In this document: piece after piece, positions 6,387 through 13,072 of the stretch | Numbering within the stretch: the stretch's first letter is position 1 | Layout: each line of letters opens with the position of its first letter | Assembly (NCBI GenBank): GCA_900765975.1 | Contig: CAAFTS010000185.1 | Coordinates: 1-13,072 of the forward strand | Origin: Lachnospiraceae bacterium | GTDB lineage: Bacteria > Bacillota > Clostridia > Lachnospirales > Lachnospiraceae | Direction of reading: 5' to 3' | Length of the DNA stretch: 13,072 nt | The notes under the pieces: generated by a model | What the model saw: only the letters and a program-made list of their open reading frames with translations | Databases searched by the model: none | What the model was told of the DNA's origin: nothing | Translations under genes and position numbers: made by a program

Positions 6387-7061
6387 GTGGATATTATGAA
6401 TCGAAAGCTTGACGTATTTGGTATAGGCATTACAGTGCTTACGGCAAAGGAAACAATGAAAACTGCAATGCAGTATCTGGAATCAGAGACAGTGCATGCA
6501 GTTGAGATTATAACGTTAGAGATGTTGATGCAAGAGAAAGATGATGAGGTCTGGAGAGAACAGGTACAGCAATTGGACCTTGTACTGCCGGGAGAAAAAG
6601 CGCTTTTTGCAACAACAGAACTCTGTGATCGAACGATACTCAAAGATTTGGAAAATCGAACATTTTTGCGTATGTTTTTTAGATATTTGAAGAAAAATAA
6701 AAAGACAATCTATCTTCTGGCGGAAAGAGAAGAAGAACTAGAGAAGATGAAAGCGTTTCTGAAAGGCTATTCACATAATCTTGTGATTGTTGGAGAGGCG
6801 GTTCTTTCCCCAGGGAATGATTCGGAGGAAACTGCTATTAATGAAATTAACGGTGTGGAACCGGCGTGTATTTTGTCTGGATTATCTTCTCCGTATGGAG
6901 AGCAGTTCATTGTCAGAAGTAAGGCGCTGCTGAATGCAAGGCTTTGGATCGGTGGAATTCTTTCGCTGGCAAGAATGGCGGAAAAGAAACCAATTGAAAA
7001 ATTGGGGGCATTTATCCGTAAAAAGATTTTTTGCTACCAGATTGAAAAGCAAAAACATTAA
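6387..7061 (+). CDS. Divergent WecG/TagA/CpsF-family glycosyltransferase-like protein
   Basis: This 224-residue protein follows the outline of the WecG/TagA family (GT26), enzymes that add N-acetylmannosamine to lipid-linked intermediates of teichoic acid or capsule. It starts RKLDVFGIGITVLTAKE, then has VEIITLEMLMQ (39-49), QQLDLVLPGEKALF (61-74), KTIYLLAEREEELE, NLVIVGE and a C-terminal SSPYGEQFIV. Key positions differ from active members: the DG motif expected after LVLP reads GE (69-70), Asn is absent after Thr43, and the GxPxQE motif is degraded. It may be a non-catalytic or altered-specificity relative. The start is uncertain. GTG at 6387 follows AGTAGG by six bases, whereas ATG at 6396 gives a start (MNRKLDVFG) closer to family norms. 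It is transcribed from its own promoter and ends before a terminator. Confidence 0.68.
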   Translation: MDIMNRKLDVFGIGITVLTAKETMKTAMQYLESETVHAVEIITLEMLMQEKDDEVWREQVQQLDLVLPGEKALFATTELCDRTILKDLENRTFLRMFFRYLKKNKKTIYLLAEREEELEKMKAFLKGYSHNLVIVGEAVLSPGNDSEETAINEINGVEPACILSGLSSPYGEQFIVRSKALLNARLWIGGILSLARMAEKKPIEKLGAFIRKKIFCYQIEKQKH

Positions 7062-7112
7062 TTTTTGTATACTCTGTATAGGCATAAAAAATGAATATTT
7101 TGTTAAAAGTAT

Positions 7113-7154
7113 GAGGAAATGCATAAAAAAAATGGATTTCCTCTTTATTTTTTT
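7113..7154 (+). terminator. Intrinsic terminator after the WecG/TagA-like gene
   Basis: GAGGAAAT (7113-7120) pairs perfectly with ATTTCCTC (7136-7143). After one G-G mismatch, CAT pairs with ATG further in, around an A-rich loop. The tail TTTATTTTTTT (7144-7154) follows directly. Confidence 0.85.
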
Positions 7155-7173
7155 GTGCTTTTGCATTAATATA

Positions 7174-7179
7174 TATAAT
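7174..7179 (+). promoter_or_regulatory. Candidate -10 for the regulator-ftsEX operon
   Basis: A perfect TATAAT lies 20 bp after the preceding terminator and 83 bp before the regulator's start. The best upstream match for a -35, TTGTGC (7153-7158), gives only a 15-bp spacer, so the promoter may be weak or need an activator. Confidence 0.45.
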
Positions 7180-7199
7180 ACACAGGTATGAAAAGATGT

Positions 7200-7240
7200 T
7201 TTACACCATAAAAAATTTGTGAAAAATGCACATGTGTAAA
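7200..7240 (+). promoter_or_regulatory. Inverted repeat in the regulator-ftsEX leader
   Basis: TTTACAC (7200-7206) and GTGTAAA (7234-7240) are perfect inverted copies. The right arm overlaps the 8-bp palindrome CACATGTG (7229-7236). It sits between the candidate promoter and the ribosome binding site GGAGG (7250-7254). It could be an autoregulatory operator for the downstream regulator; that is inference only. Confidence 0.35.
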
Positions 7241-7262
7241 TGGATGAGCGGAGGTTGCAGTC

Positions 7263-8354
7263 ATGATTACAAATCAAATACTTCTGAATACAATAGAAGG
7301 ATTAAAGGGAATCTGCCGGATTGATTTTTGTGTATACGATACAGATGGAAAAGTTCTGGCAGGAACAATTGAGAATGGGCAGGAGTTTGAAAGCGCGGTT
7401 CTTTCTTTTAGTCAATCGCCGGCAGAGAGCCAGACGATACAGGGATGTCAGTTTTTTAAAGTATTTGATGAGCAGCAGCTGGAATACATTCTGCTCGCAG
7501 TTGGTGAGGATGAAGAGGCTTATATGTTAGGAAAGCTGACGGCATTTCAGATTCAGAATTTATTAGTGGCATATAAGGAGCGGTTTGACAAGGATAATTT
7601 CATCAAAAACTTGCTTTTGGATAACTTGCTTTTGGTGGATATTTACAATCGTGCAAAAAAATTACATATTGACACAGAGGTAAAACGTGTTATCTTTATT
7701 ATTGAGACATCGCATGAGAAAGACAGCGCTGCTTTAGATAATGTCCGTAATCTTTTTGGTACAAAAGCGAAGGACTTTATTACTGCAGTAGATGAGAAGA
7801 ATATTATCGTCGTAAAAGAGCTGTCAGCCAGAGATGGCAGCAGAGAATTAGAGAAGATGGCAAGAGAGATGCTGACCCTTCTGCAGGAGGAGACGAAGGA
7901 TGAGCATATCCATATTGCTTATGGTACAGTGGTGAATGATATCAAGGAAGTATCCAAGTCTTATAAGGAAGCGAAACTGGCTTTAGACGTAGGAAAGATT
8001 TTCTTTGATGAAAAAGATATTGTAGCATACAGCACACTTGGAATCGGTCGTTTGATCTATCAGCTGCCGCTGCCGTTGTGTAAGATGTTTATCAAAGAGA
8101 TTTTTGAGGGGAAATCTCCGGATGAATTCGATGAGGAGACATTGGCAACGATCAATAAGTTTTTTGAGAATAGCTTGAATGTATCGGAAACATCCAGACA
8201 GCTTTACATTCATCGAAATACACTGGTATATCGGTTGGATAAGCTTCAGAAAAGTACAGGCTTGGATTTGCGCGTTTTTGAAGATGCTATCACATTTAAG
8301 ATAGCATTGATGGTCGTAAAGTATATGAAGTATATGGAAACCCTGGAGTATTAG
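7263..8354 (+). CDS. PucR/CdaR-type transcriptional regulator
   Basis: This 363-residue cytoplasmic protein has three parts. The N-terminal region (about 1-100) resembles a PAS/GAF-like sensor (RIDFCVYDTDGKVLAGTIENG). A middle region (about 135-260) looks like the degenerate GGDEF-like domain of CdaR/PucR proteins, including HIHIAYGTVVNDIKEVSKSYKEAKLAL. The C-terminal helix-turn-helix of the PucR type (about 295-355) reads LNVSETSRQLYIHRNTLVYRLDKLQKSTGLDLR. It is not a typical sugar-diacid regulator by context: it stands 31 bp upstream of ftsE and appears to be the first gene of the ftsEX operon. GGAGG at 7250-7254 lies eight bases before the ATG. The ligand is unknown. It may control its own operon, a role inferred from position. 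Confidence 0.85.
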   Translation: MITNQILLNTIEGLKGICRIDFCVYDTDGKVLAGTIENGQEFESAVLSFSQSPAESQTIQGCQFFKVFDEQQLEYILLAVGEDEEAYMLGKLTAFQIQNLLVAYKERFDKDNFIKNLLLDNLLLVDIYNRAKKLHIDTEVKRVIFIIETSHEKDSAALDNVRNLFGTKAKDFITAVDEKNIIVVKELSARDGSRELEKMAREMLTLLQEETKDEHIHIAYGTVVNDIKEVSKSYKEAKLALDVGKIFFDEKDIVAYSTLGIGRLIYQLPLPLCKMFIKEIFEGKSPDEFDEETLATINKFFENSLNVSETSRQLYIHRNTLVYRLDKLQKSTGLDLRVFEDAITFKIALMVVKYMKYMETLEY

Positions 8355-8385
8355 AAGCTAGGAGTAGGATAATTAGGAGGAGCAT

Positions 8386-9072
8386 ATGATTGAATTAAAA
8401 AATGTAAGGAAAGAGTACTCAAAAGGGCATGCAGCTCTGAATGGAGTCTCTGTAAAGATTGAACGGGGAGAGTTTGTATTTATCGTGGGCGATAGTGGTT
8501 CCGGTAAGTCAACCTTGATTCGTTTGATTATGAAAGAATTGGAGCCCACAGAAGGTACAATTATTGTAAATGGGCAGAATCTGAATCGAATGAAACATCG
8601 AAACGTTGCTAAGTACAGAAGAGGTCTGGGCGTTGTGTTTCAGGATTTCCGTCTTCTGAAGGATCGGAATATCTATGAGAATATTGCTTTTGCACTGCGT
8701 GTAACAGAGACACCGAGCAGGGTTATCAAGAGGAAGGTACCTGCAGCATTGTCACTGGTTGGATTGGCGCAGAAATATAAGTCCTATCCAAAGGAACTCT
8801 CCGGTGGAGAGCAGCAGCGTGTAGCAATTGCAAGAGCGATTGTCAATGAGCCTGCTATTTTGTTGGCAGATGAGCCGACTGGTAACTTAGACCCGACAAA
8901 TTCATGGGAGATCATGAGTTTGTTGAAAGAGGCCAATGAACGTGGAACAACAGTACTTGTTGTAACACATAACCAGGAAATCGTAAACGAGATGAACGAA
9001 CGAGTAATTACGATGAAACAAGGCGTAATCGTAAGTGATGAACAAAAAGGTGGGTATATAGATGAGGATTAG
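8386..9072 (+). CDS. ftsE: Cell-division ABC transporter ATP-binding protein FtsE
   Basis: This 228-residue ATPase of the FtsEX complex has Walker A GDSGSGKST (35-43), a Q-loop in VVFQDFRLL (83-91), the signature LSGGEQQRVAIARA (138-151), Walker B ILLADEP (158-164) and the H-loop His195. The DFRLL after the Q-loop and the short length are typical of FtsE and separate it from LolD/MacB-type ATPases. It works at the inner face of the membrane, where its ATP cycle switches FtsX and thereby an extracellular wall hydrolase. AGGAGG lies just upstream of the ATG. Its last 11 bases overlap ftsX, implying coupled translation. Confidence 0.96.
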   Translation: MIELKNVRKEYSKGHAALNGVSVKIERGEFVFIVGDSGSGKSTLIRLIMKELEPTEGTIIVNGQNLNRMKHRNVAKYRRGLGVVFQDFRLLKDRNIYENIAFALRVTETPSRVIKRKVPAALSLVGLAQKYKSYPKELSGGEQQRVAIARAIVNEPAILLADEPTGNLDPTNSWEIMSLLKEANERGTTVLVVTHNQEIVNEMNERVITMKQGVIVSDEQKGGYIDED

Positions 9073-10015
9073 TACATTAGGATACGTAGGAAAACAAGGT
9101 GTTAAGAACATCGGAAGAAATAAAATGTTTTCGTTGGCTGCTGTGGCGACGATGTCAGCATGTATTTTTCTTTTCGGTTTATTCTTTTCTATACTGTTGA
9201 ATTTTCAATATATTATTAAGTCGGCAGAAGAAGGTGTTGCAATTACTGTATTTTTTGAGGAAGATGCAACACAATCTCAAATTGAAGAGATTGGAGAGAA
9301 ACTGGAAAGCAGGGAAGATGTGTCGGAAGTCAATTATGTATCGGCAGACGAAGCATGGGAAAAATTCCAGAAAGAATATTTCAAAGATAACCCGGAACTT
9401 GCAGAGGGATTTAAGAACGATAATCCACTGGCAGGATCTGACAACTATGAAGTATATATGAAGGTAGTCGAAGACGACGGGGCAAGTATCGTTTCAAAGG
9501 GACGTTCGCTTTCCAAGACGCAGCAGGATCTTGTAAAATTTGCCAGAGGTCTGGATGGAGTGAAAAAGGTCAATAAATCAGACGTTGTTGCAAATACATT
9601 ATCCAGTGTGAATGTGCTCGTTGGATATGTTTCTATAGCGATTATTGCAATCTTATTTGGAGTTTCTATTTTCTTGATCAGTAATACAGTTTCTATGGGT
9701 ATTACAGTTCGAAAAGAAGAAATTGCAATTATGAAGTATATTGGTGCAAAAGACTTTGTAGTACGATCTCCGTTTGTGATTGAGGGATTGATTATGGGAA
9801 TTGTCGGTGCCGTAATTCCATTGGTTCTTCTATATGTATTATATGGAAAAGCTGTTGAATATATACTTGAAAGATTTAGTATTTTGAACAACATTATTGA
9901 CTTCCTTCCGGTAATGAGTGTATATCGGTATCTGCTTCCAATCGGATTGCTGATGGGAGTAGGTATTGGTTTTGTAGGTAGTTTCTTTACAGTACGTAAA
10001 CACCTGAAAGTATGA
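9062..10015 (+). CDS. ftsX: Cell-division ABC transporter membrane protein FtsX
   Basis: This 317-residue protein has the FtsX topology: a cytoplasmic N-terminus beginning RISTLGYVGKQGVKNIGRN, membrane segment 1 (about 24-47), a large extracellular domain (about 50-180), then three further membrane segments (about 183-209, 236-261 and 289-309). The cytoplasmic coupling region MGITVRKEEIAIMKYIGAKDFVVR follows segment 2. The extracellular domain is where FtsX binds its coiled-coil hydrolase partner in other species, and a matching partner is encoded 38 bp downstream. The start overlaps the end of ftsE, with AAGGTGGG upstream inside ftsE as ribosome binding site. Confidence 0.96.
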   Translation: MRISTLGYVGKQGVKNIGRNKMFSLAAVATMSACIFLFGLFFSILLNFQYIIKSAEEGVAITVFFEEDATQSQIEEIGEKLESREDVSEVNYVSADEAWEKFQKEYFKDNPELAEGFKNDNPLAGSDNYEVYMKVVEDDGASIVSKGRSLSKTQQDLVKFARGLDGVKKVNKSDVVANTLSSVNVLVGYVSIAIIAILFGVSIFLISNTVSMGITVRKEEIAIMKYIGAKDFVVRSPFVIEGLIMGIVGAVIPLVLLYVLYGKAVEYILERFSILNNIIDFLPVMSVYRYLLPIGLLMGVGIGFVGSFFTVRKHLKV

Positions 10016-10053
10016 TGGAACAAAGGGTATAAAAAGTTATTAAGGTGAGTAAA

Positions 10054-11172
10054 ATGAAAAGATATAAAAGACGGATGGGTAGTCTCCTGCTTGTATTTGT
10101 ATTGTGTTTTGGGGCAGTGATAAACGTACAAGCGGTTACAATTGATGAGGCACAAGAAAAAGCAGATCAGTTAGAAGAAAAGAAAAATGCGGCAGAATCA
10201 GAAAAGAAGTCATTGGCAGAGCAATTAAATACAATTGTAAAGGATATGAAATCTTCAAAAGAAAAGCTTGCCAAAAAACAAGAAGAGATTGAAAAAGCAG
10301 AAGAAGAGCTGCTTCAAGCAAAAGTCGAAGAAAACAATCAATATGAAAGTATGAAAAAAAGAATCAAATTCATGTATGAAAATGGAAGTACAAAGATTTT
10401 GGAAGTATTGATTGAAAGTGATAGTATTGGAGACTTTTTGAATAAGGCAGAGTATGCACAGCAGTTGTCAGAATATGACAGAGACCAATTGACAGCCTTT
10501 CAGGAAGCTGTCAAAGAAGTTGAAAAGGAAGAAGAACTTCTTAAGGGCGAGTATGCAGAATTGGAGACTTTGCAGAAAGACTTGATTAAGAAGCAGTCAA
10601 GCGTGCAGAAACTCTTAGATGAAAAGAATTTGCAAATTGCAAATCTGGAGAAAGAAATTGGAGATAATGCGAGTGTTTTAGAATCTTTGATTGCGCAGGC
10701 TGAGGAGGAAAAGAGAAAACAGGAGCAGCAGGCACAGCAAAATAGTGGTGGAACCGGCGGATATGTGCCGCCAACGTCTGATAATGTGATAACGGGGAAT
10801 GGGCAGTTTACACATCCATGTCCGGGAGCAACAATTACCAGTACGTTTGGATGGCGTGATTTTGATAATTCATTTCACAAAGGTTTGGATTTAGCGGCAC
10901 CTACTGGAACACCTACATATGCTGCAGATTCCGGATATGTGATGTATGCAAGATGGAGTGACAGCGCCGGAAACTGGGTCGTTATTAACCATGGAAATGG
11001 GTTGGTTACAAAATATATGCATCATGATTATTATACTGTAAGAGAAGGTCAGTATGTGGAAAAAGGACAGCAGGTAGGTGTTGTTGGAAATACTGGTAAT
11101 TCATTCGGTGCACATCTTCATTTTCAGGTTGAGTTAAATGACGTTGCGGTAGATCCGTTATCATATCTGTAG
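10054..11172 (+). CDS. Secreted coiled-coil M23 peptidase, likely FtsEX-activated murein hydrolase
   Basis: This 372-residue protein has a signal peptide (about 1-27, ending VINVQA), two long coiled-coil stretches (about 30-105 and 135-225), a Gly/Pro linker and a C-terminal LytM/M23 zinc peptidase domain (about 250-372). Zinc ligands are His275 and Asp279 in FHKGLDLA and His356 in GAHLHFQ; His324 lies in YMHHDYY. M23 enzymes cut peptide cross-bridges of peptidoglycan. The layout is that of EnvC, but with the catalytic residues intact, and the coiled coil plus FtsEX context parallels PcsB, which has a different catalytic domain. The ATG at 10054 is preferred over an in-frame GTG at 10045, because that GTG lies inside the ribosome binding site AAGGTGAG (10042-10049). 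Confidence 0.93.
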   Translation: MKRYKRRMGSLLLVFVLCFGAVINVQAVTIDEAQEKADQLEEKKNAAESEKKSLAEQLNTIVKDMKSSKEKLAKKQEEIEKAEEELLQAKVEENNQYESMKKRIKFMYENGSTKILEVLIESDSIGDFLNKAEYAQQLSEYDRDQLTAFQEAVKEVEKEEELLKGEYAELETLQKDLIKKQSSVQKLLDEKNLQIANLEKEIGDNASVLESLIAQAEEEKRKQEQQAQQNSGGTGGYVPPTSDNVITGNGQFTHPCPGATITSTFGWRDFDNSFHKGLDLAAPTGTPTYAADSGYVMYARWSDSAGNWVVINHGNGLVTKYMHHDYYTVREGQYVEKGQQVGVVGNTGNSFGAHLHFQVELNDVAVDPLSYL

Positions 11173-11192
11173 AATAAAAGGGTTGGACTATA

Positions 11193-12383
11193 ATGAAAAA
11201 AGACAACAGATTTTTAAAAGGGGCGCTTATTGGCGCCCTTACAATGTTTTGTGTGATTGTGCTTGGAGGAGGACTTTTAAAAGGTGTTTCGTCTCTGGGG
11301 ATTTTTCCGGCATTTTCTGAAAAGGGAAAAATTGAACGAAAATTAAATCTTCTGGAAAATATTGTGGATCGTTATTATCTTTATGAAGATGAGGTGGATG
11401 AAGAGCAGATGACAGAAGGGCTATATGCGGGTTATCTTGCGGCGCTTCAGGATCCTTATACGATGTATTTTACAGAGGAGGAGACAAAGGAATTGTTCCA
11501 AAGTGTATCCGGAGAGTTCTACGGAATCGGCGCAATGCTTTCTCAGGATGTGAAGGCTGGAACAATCACGATTACACAGGTCTATGAAGATTCACCTGCA
11601 GAAAAAGCAGGATTGCGAGAAGGCGATATTTTAATTCAAGTAGATGAACATCAGATTACAGAAGAAAGTCTAGATGAGATTGTGACGTGGATCAAGGGAG
11701 CACAGGGATCAGAAGTGGTTCTGCGTGTGCTGCGTGATGGAACAGAAGTTGAGCTGAAAGCAGTTCGTGATATTGTAAAGACTGTAACAGTTCAATATGA
11801 AATGAAAGACGATGGGATTGGATATCTCCATATCCAGGAATTTGATGACGTGACGGTGGATCAGTTCAAGGAAGGTCTGGAGGCATTGGAATCCCAGGGG
11901 ATGAAAGGACTTGTAATCGATATTCGAAACAATCCGGGAGGAAATTTGGATACCGTTGTAGAGATGCTACAGATGCTGCTTCCGGAAGGAGATGTTGTAT
12001 CGATTCGGAATCGGGATGGAGAACAGGAAAAATATACTTGCGATGGTAAACATGTATTTAACAAACCGTTGGCAGTTCTGGTAAATCAATACAGTGCGAG
12101 TGCATCAGAGATTTTTTCCGGAGCAATCCAAGATTATGGAATTGGTGAGATTGTAGGAATGACGACCTATGGAAAGGGTGTTGTTCAGGATATTTTGGAT
12201 TTGGGAGATGGCACGAGTATGAAACTGACTACGGCGGAGTATTTCCTGCCTAGTGGACGAAGCATCAATAAGCAAGGAATTACACCGGACGTAGAAGTGG
12301 AATTTGTTTATGATGAGGCAAATCCGGAGTATGATAATCAGTTAGAAAAAGCTATGGATGTTGTACGAAATGAAATAAAATAA
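11193..12383 (+). CDS. S41-family C-terminal processing peptidase with PDZ domain
   Basis: This 396-residue protein has an N-terminal membrane segment (about 9-32), a helical N-terminal region, a PDZ domain (about 105-185, with GIGAMLSQD and SPAEKAGLREGD) and an S41 protease core (about 205-370). The catalytic serine is Ser305 in NQYSASASE and the lysine is Lys328 in TTYGKGVVQ. The VIDIRNNPGGNLD segment (241-253) is the usual S41 strand-loop. The protease would act outside the membrane, trimming exposed C-termini. It follows the M23 gene by 20 bp, so the M23 enzyme, FtsX or another wall protein is a plausible substrate, but this is inference. CtpA/CtpB-type naming is not assigned because the subgroup cannot be settled from sequence alone. 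Confidence 0.94.
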   Translation: MKKDNRFLKGALIGALTMFCVIVLGGGLLKGVSSLGIFPAFSEKGKIERKLNLLENIVDRYYLYEDEVDEEQMTEGLYAGYLAALQDPYTMYFTEEETKELFQSVSGEFYGIGAMLSQDVKAGTITITQVYEDSPAEKAGLREGDILIQVDEHQITEESLDEIVTWIKGAQGSEVVLRVLRDGTEVELKAVRDIVKTVTVQYEMKDDGIGYLHIQEFDDVTVDQFKEGLEALESQGMKGLVIDIRNNPGGNLDTVVEMLQMLLPEGDVVSIRNRDGEQEKYTCDGKHVFNKPLAVLVNQYSASASEIFSGAIQDYGIGEIVGMTTYGKGVVQDILDLGDGTSMKLTTAEYFLPSGRSINKQGITPDVEVEFVYDEANPEYDNQLEKAMDVVRNEIK

Positions 12384-12386
12384 TTT

Positions 12387-12890
12387 TTAGATCCGGTATT
12401 CCATAATATAGTCATCCATGATAAATCCATTTCCGATATCCGCCTCTTGGGTATCAATCGTTTGAAAACCAAGATGACGGTAGACTGCAAGAGAATTGTC
12501 ATTGTGCTTGTTGCATGTTAACCAAATAGAATGCAAGTTACGCTTTTGACAGAGGGATTTTAAAAATGCAAAGGCCTGTGTGGCGAGGTGTCGCCCGCGG
12601 GCCTCTTTTTTTAGGTATAATTTGCTTAAAAATAATCTGCCGTCCTCATCAGGATGAACACCGCAGTAGCCGCAGAAGATTTCGTTGTCGTAAAGTTGAT
12701 AATATTCATATCCATCGGTAAGCTGGTGCTTCAGTGCAGGAAAGGATTGAAATTTATCCAGCATATATTCAACCTGTTCTGTGCCGATAATAGGAGTGAA
12801 GTGTTCATGCCAGATGGTATCTGCAAGGTTTGCAATTTGCTGTAATTGTTCATCATTTAATGCTTGTTTGACTTGAAAATCGGATGTCAT
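12387..12890 (-). CDS. GNAT-family N-acetyltransferase
   Basis: This 167-residue protein has the GNAT fold order: an N-terminal helical region (ALNDEQLQQIANLADTIWHEHFTPI), central strands YYQLYDNEIFCGYCGVH, FLSKLYLKKEARGRHLATQAFAFLKS with the acetyl-CoA pyrophosphate-binding motif RGRHLA, and the C-terminal IWLTCNKHNDNSLAVYRHLGFQTI. The substrate is unknown; the N-terminus resembles relatives annotated only as GNAT proteins. AGGAGG at 12898-12903 (complement) lies seven bases before the ATG. It is convergent with the S41 protease gene, with only three bases between stop codons. The segment encoding the acetyl-CoA motif is markedly GC-richer than its surroundings and forms a terminator-like hairpin on the opposite strand. 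Confidence 0.92.
   Translation of the reverse strand: MTSDFQVKQALNDEQLQQIANLADTIWHEHFTPIIGTEQVEYMLDKFQSFPALKHQLTDGYEYYQLYDNEIFCGYCGVHPDEDGRLFLSKLYLKKEARGRHLATQAFAFLKSLCQKRNLHSIWLTCNKHNDNSLAVYRHLGFQTIDTQEADIGNGFIMDDYIMEYRI
12572..12612 (+). terminator. Terminator-like hairpin inside the opposing acetyltransferase gene
   Basis: AGGCCTG (12572-12578) pairs with CGGGCCT (12598-12604) with one wobble. Inside it, GGCGA (12582-12586) pairs with TCGCC (12591-12595) around GGTG. T7 follows at 12606-12612. Read on the + strand, this would stop transcripts of the ftsEX operon about 190 bases after its last stop codon. It overlaps codons for the acetyl-CoA motif, so the structure could be a by-product of coding. 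Confidence 0.5.
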
Positions 12891-12940
12891 AATCCCGCCT
12901 CCTAATAGAGAAAATAAGTTGTATTATAATTTTAGTTTTT

Positions 12941-12949
12941 AGTATATCA
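12941..12949 (-). promoter_or_regulatory. Extended -10 promoter for the acetyltransferase gene
   Basis: On the minus strand this reads TGATATACT, a TGn-TATAAT extended -10 with one mismatch, about 50 bp upstream of the acetyltransferase start. No clear -35 is seen. The remaining bases to 13072 show AT-rich sequence, a palindrome AAATTAATTT and no gene. Confidence 0.5.
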
Positions 12950-13072
12950 CCGTTTTCTTAAAAATGCCATACTTATAAAAGTTATACAGTTTTAAAAGGT
13001 AAATTAATTTTATAACCTGCCATTCTAATAGATTTGCCTGTTTACACATTTATTTCAAATTCCCAGAAGTTA

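Noticed and set aside
10045..10053. GTG start for the M23 peptidase gene
   Set aside because: The GTG is part of the Shine-Dalgarno sequence AAGGTGAG, which is correctly spaced for the ATG at 10054; the latter also gives a standard signal peptide.
9445..10155. 236-residue minus-strand reading frame opposite ftsX
   Set aside because: It lies antisense to a complete, well-recognised ftsX gene and has no recognisable domain; it is a shadow frame.
11218..11240. Hairpin AAGG-GGCGC / GCGCCCTT just after the S41 protease start
   Set aside because: It arises from repeated Gly-Ala-Leu codons in the membrane segment and has no T run; coding explains it.
1..13072. CRISPR array, tRNA or rRNA genes, intact transposase
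   Set aside because: No regularly spaced repeats, cloverleaf-type sequences, rRNA segments or transposase motifs were seen on either strand.

Overview
The window looks like chromosomal DNA of a spore-forming, gut-type Firmicute, most likely Lachnospiraceae. The signs are AT-rich DNA with AGGAGG-type ribosome binding sites throughout, a three-gene L-fucose (host-glycan sugar) operon, an alpha/beta-type small acid-soluble spore protein, and an ftsE-ftsX-M23-S41 division/cell-wall cluster. The family assignment is inference from gene content and resemblance to remembered family members; no database search was possible.

Layout. (1) 1-86 is the 3' end of a group II intron (domains V and VI) on the + strand, ending 14 bp past the stop codon of the next gene. 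(2) 101-946 (-) is an AraC-family regulator with a cupin sensor domain. It is divergent from the fucose operon across a 186-bp control region holding a promoter for each direction and an 8-bp inverted repeat. (3) 1133-4957 (+) holds a RhaB-type kinase (likely L-fuculokinase), L-fucose isomerase and L-fucose mutarotase, closed by a strong intrinsic terminator at 4966-5010. There is an 11-bp hairpin between the isomerase and mutarotase genes. The mutarotase and isomerase convert L-fucose to L-fuculose and the kinase phosphorylates it. The aldolase and a transporter are not in the window. (4) 4958-5282 is a 325-bp gene-free stretch with the terminator, a possible structured element and a candidate extended -10 promoter. 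(5) 5283-7061 (+) holds a membrane-anchored glucosaminidase-type hydrolase, a spore DNA-binding protein (72 aa) with a candidate sigma-G promoter, and a divergent WecG/TagA-like protein with its own strong promoter and a terminator at 7113-7154. (6) 7263-12383 (+) looks like one transcription unit: a PucR/CdaR-type regulator, FtsE, FtsX, a secreted coiled-coil M23 peptidase (the expected FtsEX partner), and an S41 PDZ protease. This reads as a regulated peptidoglycan-splitting module. (7) 12387-12890 (-) is a GNAT acetyltransferase convergent with the protease at a 3-nt gap. An intrinsic-terminator-like hairpin for the + strand lies inside it. (8) 12950-13072 holds no gene I can support.

I found no CRISPR array, tRNA, rRNA or defence system. 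The points most worth following are the degenerate WecG/TagA-like protein, the regulator fused by gene order to the FtsEX module, the terminator embedded in the opposing acetyltransferase gene, and the group II intron end with a CGC catalytic triad.
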